From Flavobacterium defluvii (GTDB lineage: Bacteria; Bacteroidota; Bacteroidia; Flavobacteriales; Flavobacteriaceae): a stretch of DNA of 64,000 nt. Under the pieces are notes generated by a model that ran no database searches, was not told the origin of the DNA, and saw only the letters and a program-made list of their open reading frames with translations. The DNA is taken from assembly GCF_900129555.1 (NCBI RefSeq), contig NZ_FQWC01000004.1, forward strand, positions 62,001-126,000, written 5' to 3'. This document shows, in pieces, positions 62,027-64,000 of the stretch. The stretch's first letter is position 1. Each line of letters opens with the position of its first letter. The translations under genes and the position numbers were made by a program.

Positions 62027-62905
62027 TTAACAATGATAATCATCTGGTTCAATATGAATTAAAACATTTCCTAATTCAGGAATTTGTTCTTTTAAAGTAT
62101 CTTGTAGTTTATGAGATAAATCATGCCCTTCTTTTACAGAAATCTTTGCCGAAACTATAGCATGAAGATCAACGTGATAACGCATTCCGGCTTTTCTTAT
62201 GAAACATTTTTCGGTTCCGAGAATTCCTGGAACTGTTAATGATTTTACACGAATTTCTTCGACTAAATCATCGTTCATATTTTCATCCATGATTTCGCCA
62301 AGAGCAGGTCTGAAAATTTTATAGCAGTTGTACAAAATAAAAAACGCTGCAAAAAGTGCTGCCCAGTCATCTGCAGATTCGTAACCTTTTCCCATTATCA
62401 AAGCAATCGAAATTCCGATAAAGGCCGCAACCGAAGTTATGGCATCGCTGCGATGGTGCCATGCATCTGCTGCAAGAGATGAACTATTTGTTTCCCTGCT
62501 TCGTTTCATTACCAAACGATATGAGTATTCTTTCCAAAGAATTATAGCTCCCAAAACATATAATGTCCAGGATTTTGGTAAATCATGAGAACTTCCAATA
62601 TTGGCAATACTTTCATAACCAATAATTGTTGCCGAAGTAATTAAAAAACCAACTACCAAAAAGGTAATTAAAGGTTCAGCACGCCCATGACCATAAGGAT
62701 GATTTTCATCTGCAGGTTTATTTGAATATTTAATTCCAAACAAAACTAAACATGAAGAAAATATATCTGCTGTCGATTCTATTGCATCTGCAATTAAGGC
62801 GTATGAATTGCCAAAAAAACCTGCTAAACCTTTAATCAAGGCTAAGCAGGTGTTTCCGACTATACTAAAAATAGTAGCTTTTATAGCTTTTTTTTCATCT
62901 GTCAT
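62027..62905 (-). CDS. Cation diffusion facilitator metal transporter
   Basis: The 292-residue inner-membrane protein has about six helices and a C-terminal cytoplasmic domain. Metal-site motifs are visible: ALIADAIESTADIFSS, HPYGHGRAEPL, AADAWHHRSDAITS and a C-terminal HVDLHAIVSAKISV with His ligands. It probably exports zinc, iron or a similar divalent metal using the proton gradient. The exact metal cannot be read. Transcribed alone, convergent with the DUF5686 gene across copy C. Confidence 0.92.
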   Translation of the reverse strand: MTDEKKAIKATIFSIVGNTCLALIKGLAGFFGNSYALIADAIESTADIFSSCLVLFGIKYSNKPADENHPYGHGRAEPLITFLVVGFLITSATIIGYESIANIGSSHDLPKSWTLYVLGAIILWKEYSYRLVMKRSRETNSSSLAADAWHHRSDAITSVAAFIGISIALIMGKGYESADDWAALFAAFFILYNCYKIFRPALGEIMDENMNDDLVEEIRVKSLTVPGILGTEKCFIRKAGMRYHVDLHAIVSAKISVKEGHDLSHKLQDTLKEQIPELGNVLIHIEPDDYHC

Positions 62906-62923
62906 TATAGAAAATTATTTTTT

Positions 62924-62984
62924 CGCTGTAAATTCACGAATCTAAACCTTTGATTATCAAAATAATTCATGAATTCACAGCAAA
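62924..62984. repeat. Inverted repeat downstream of murA
   Basis: CGCTGTAAATTCACGAA at the left pairs approximately with TTCATGAATTCACAGC at the right, with one mismatch and a 1-bp bulge. There is no T-run, so it is a weak terminator candidate. It lies between murA and the CDF gene. Confidence 0.5.
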
Positions 62985-62990
62985 TAATTT

Positions 62991-64000
62991 TTATGCTCTC
63001 ACAATTTTTGCTCCAATAGCTCTTAAACGCTCGTCGATACGCTCGTATCCACGGTCGATTTGTTCAATATTTTGAATTGTACTTGTTCCTTTTGCTGAAA
63101 GCGCTGCAATCAATAATGAAATTCCCGCACGAATATCAGGAGAAGACATTGTTGTTGCTTTTAATTGAGATTCAAAATTATGTCCCATAACCACAGCTCT
63201 GTGCGGATCGCATAACATAATTTTTGCGCCCATATCGATTAATTTATCCACGAAGAATAAACGGCTTTCAAACATTTTTTGGTGAATTAAAACGTCTCCT
63301 TTTGCCTGTGTTGCCACAACTAAAACAATACTTAACAAGTCAGGAGTAAAACCTGGCCATGGTGCATCGGCAATAGTTAAGATAGATCCGTCGATATCAG
63401 TTTTTACTTCATATCCGTCTTTGTGAGCCGGAATGTAAATATCGTCGTTACGTTTTTCGATTGTAATACCTAATTTTCTAAAAGTATTCGGAATTAAACC
63501 TAAATTTTCCCAGCTTACATTTTTGATCGTGATTTCGCTTTTTGTCATAGCCGCAAGACCAATCCATGAACCAATTTCGATCATATCCGGTAAAATTGTA
63601 TGTTCACATCCGCCAAGGCTTTCGACACCTTCAATTGTAAGTAAGTTAGATCCAACACCTGTAATGTTAGCTCCCATAGAGTTTAACATTTTACACAACT
63701 GTTGTAAATATGGCTCACACGCAGCATTGTAAACTGTCGTTCTGCCTTTTGCTAAAACAGCAGCCATTACAATGTTTGCTGTTCCGGTTACAGAAGCTTC
63801 ATCAAGCAGCATATCTGTTCCTTTAAGACCTTCTTCAGGAGTTTCTACACCATAAAAATGATCTTCTCTATTATATCTGAATTTTGCTCCAAGGTTAATA
63901 AAACCTTCAAAGTGAGTATCTAATCTACGACGGCCAATTTTGTCTCCTCCCGGTTTTGGAATATAACCTTTTCCGAAACGAGCCAAAAGCGGTCCAACAA
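62991..64000 (-). CDS. murA: UDP-N-acetylglucosamine 1-carboxyvinyltransferase, 5' partial, Asp at the Cys115 position
   Basis: The frame runs off the window at 64000; about 88 N-terminal residues are missing (in-frame VGPLLARFGKGY precedes the first candidate start, and the TTG at 63986 is inside the gene). The visible part has ARFGKGYIPKPGGDKIGRRR, ASVTGTANIVMAAVLAKG, LPDMIEIGSWIGLAA, PWPGFTPDLLSI and the C-terminal DRGYERIDERLRAIGAKIV. MurA transfers enolpyruvate from PEP to UDP-GlcNAc in peptidoglycan synthesis. The active-site loop reads PGGD where E. coli has PGGC (Cys115), so fosfomycin cannot alkylate it in the usual way. Confidence 0.95.
   Translation of the reverse strand, partial: VGPLLARFGKGYIPKPGGDKIGRRRLDTHFEGFINLGAKFRYNREDHFYGVETPEEGLKGTDMLLDEASVTGTANIVMAAVLAKGRTTVYNAACEPYLQQLCKMLNSMGANITGVGSNLLTIEGVESLGGCEHTILPDMIEIGSWIGLAAMTKSEITIKNVSWENLGLIPNTFRKLGITIEKRNDDIYIPAHKDGYEVKTDIDGSILTIADAPWPGFTPDLLSIVLVVATQAKGDVLIHQKMFESRLFFVDKLIDMGAKIMLCDPHRAVVMGHNFESQLKATTMSSPDIRAGISLLIAALSAKGTSTIQNIEQIDRGYERIDERLRAIGAKIVRA

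Overview
The window looks like chromosome from a Flavobacterium-type member of the Bacteroidota. The evidence is AT-rich DNA, genes without Shine-Dalgarno leaders, many TAnnTTTG-type -7 promoter boxes, a secreted enzyme with a type IX secretion C-terminal signal, TonB-dependent receptors with carboxypeptidase-like N-termini, DUF4199/DUF4252/DUF5686/DUF5522 proteins, and a short CarB. No prophage, CRISPR array, tRNA or rRNA operon was seen. Both ends are cut inside genes: an outer-membrane barrel protein on the left and murA on the right.

Layout. 0-8.8 kb: a repeat-bearing outer-membrane protein, a MepB-family protein, a large T9SS-secreted nuclease, an SDR oxidoreductase, and two RNA-modifying enzymes (RluE-like, TrmL). 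8.8-20.4 kb: a vitamin B12 scavenging island. A BtuD-BtuC-BtuF-like ABC importer lies on the minus strand. On the plus strand are cobU, a bluB-cobT fusion, cobS and cobC, then a cobalamin riboswitch controlling a BtuB-like receptor and a BtuG-like beta-propeller lipoprotein. A Y1 (RAYT-like) transposase with REP-like hairpins sits inside the cob genes, and a frameshifted four-helix-bundle gene precedes cobU. 20.4-25.4 kb: two S41 peptidases flank an ECF sigma / membrane anti-sigma-like / DUF4252 / DUF4252 operon. 25.5-30.8 kb: carB, rpmH (L34), a TPR membrane protein, an alpha/beta hydrolase and a small GNAT protein. 30.7-36.2 kb: a porin plus DASS-transporter pair present twice in tandem. 36.3-40.4 kb: an ABC-F ATPase, a GlmU-like nucleotidyltransferase and ribosomal protein L31 type B. 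These are separated by unusually repeat-rich DNA: a duplicated gene end, two ~100-bp palindromic elements and a 38-bp perfect inverted repeat. 40.6-46.8 kb: DUF4199 protein, GtrB-like glycosyltransferase, phosphoglucomutase, MsbA-like ABC exporter, DUF2971 protein. 47-54.5 kb: a lipoprotein, a TonB receptor with an M23 peptidase, then a coiled-coil protein, zapA, a 6S-type RNA and rny. 54.6-64 kb: PAS histidine kinase, xerD, two divergent paralogous barrel proteins, aroQ, a DUF5686 protein, a CDF metal transporter and murA.

The most coherent system is the B12 island. The surface lipoprotein and receptor capture corrinoid, the ABC importer brings it across the inner membrane, and CobU/BluB-CobT/CobS/CobC rebuild the lower ligand. 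No de novo corrin-ring genes are present. The most unusual DNA is in the intergenic repeats. A family of elements with CTAAG-rich inverted ends occurs three times, and a 157-bp duplication has copied the end of the GlmU-like gene. MurA has Asp at the usual fosfomycin-target Cys position. CarB appears to lack its allosteric domain.
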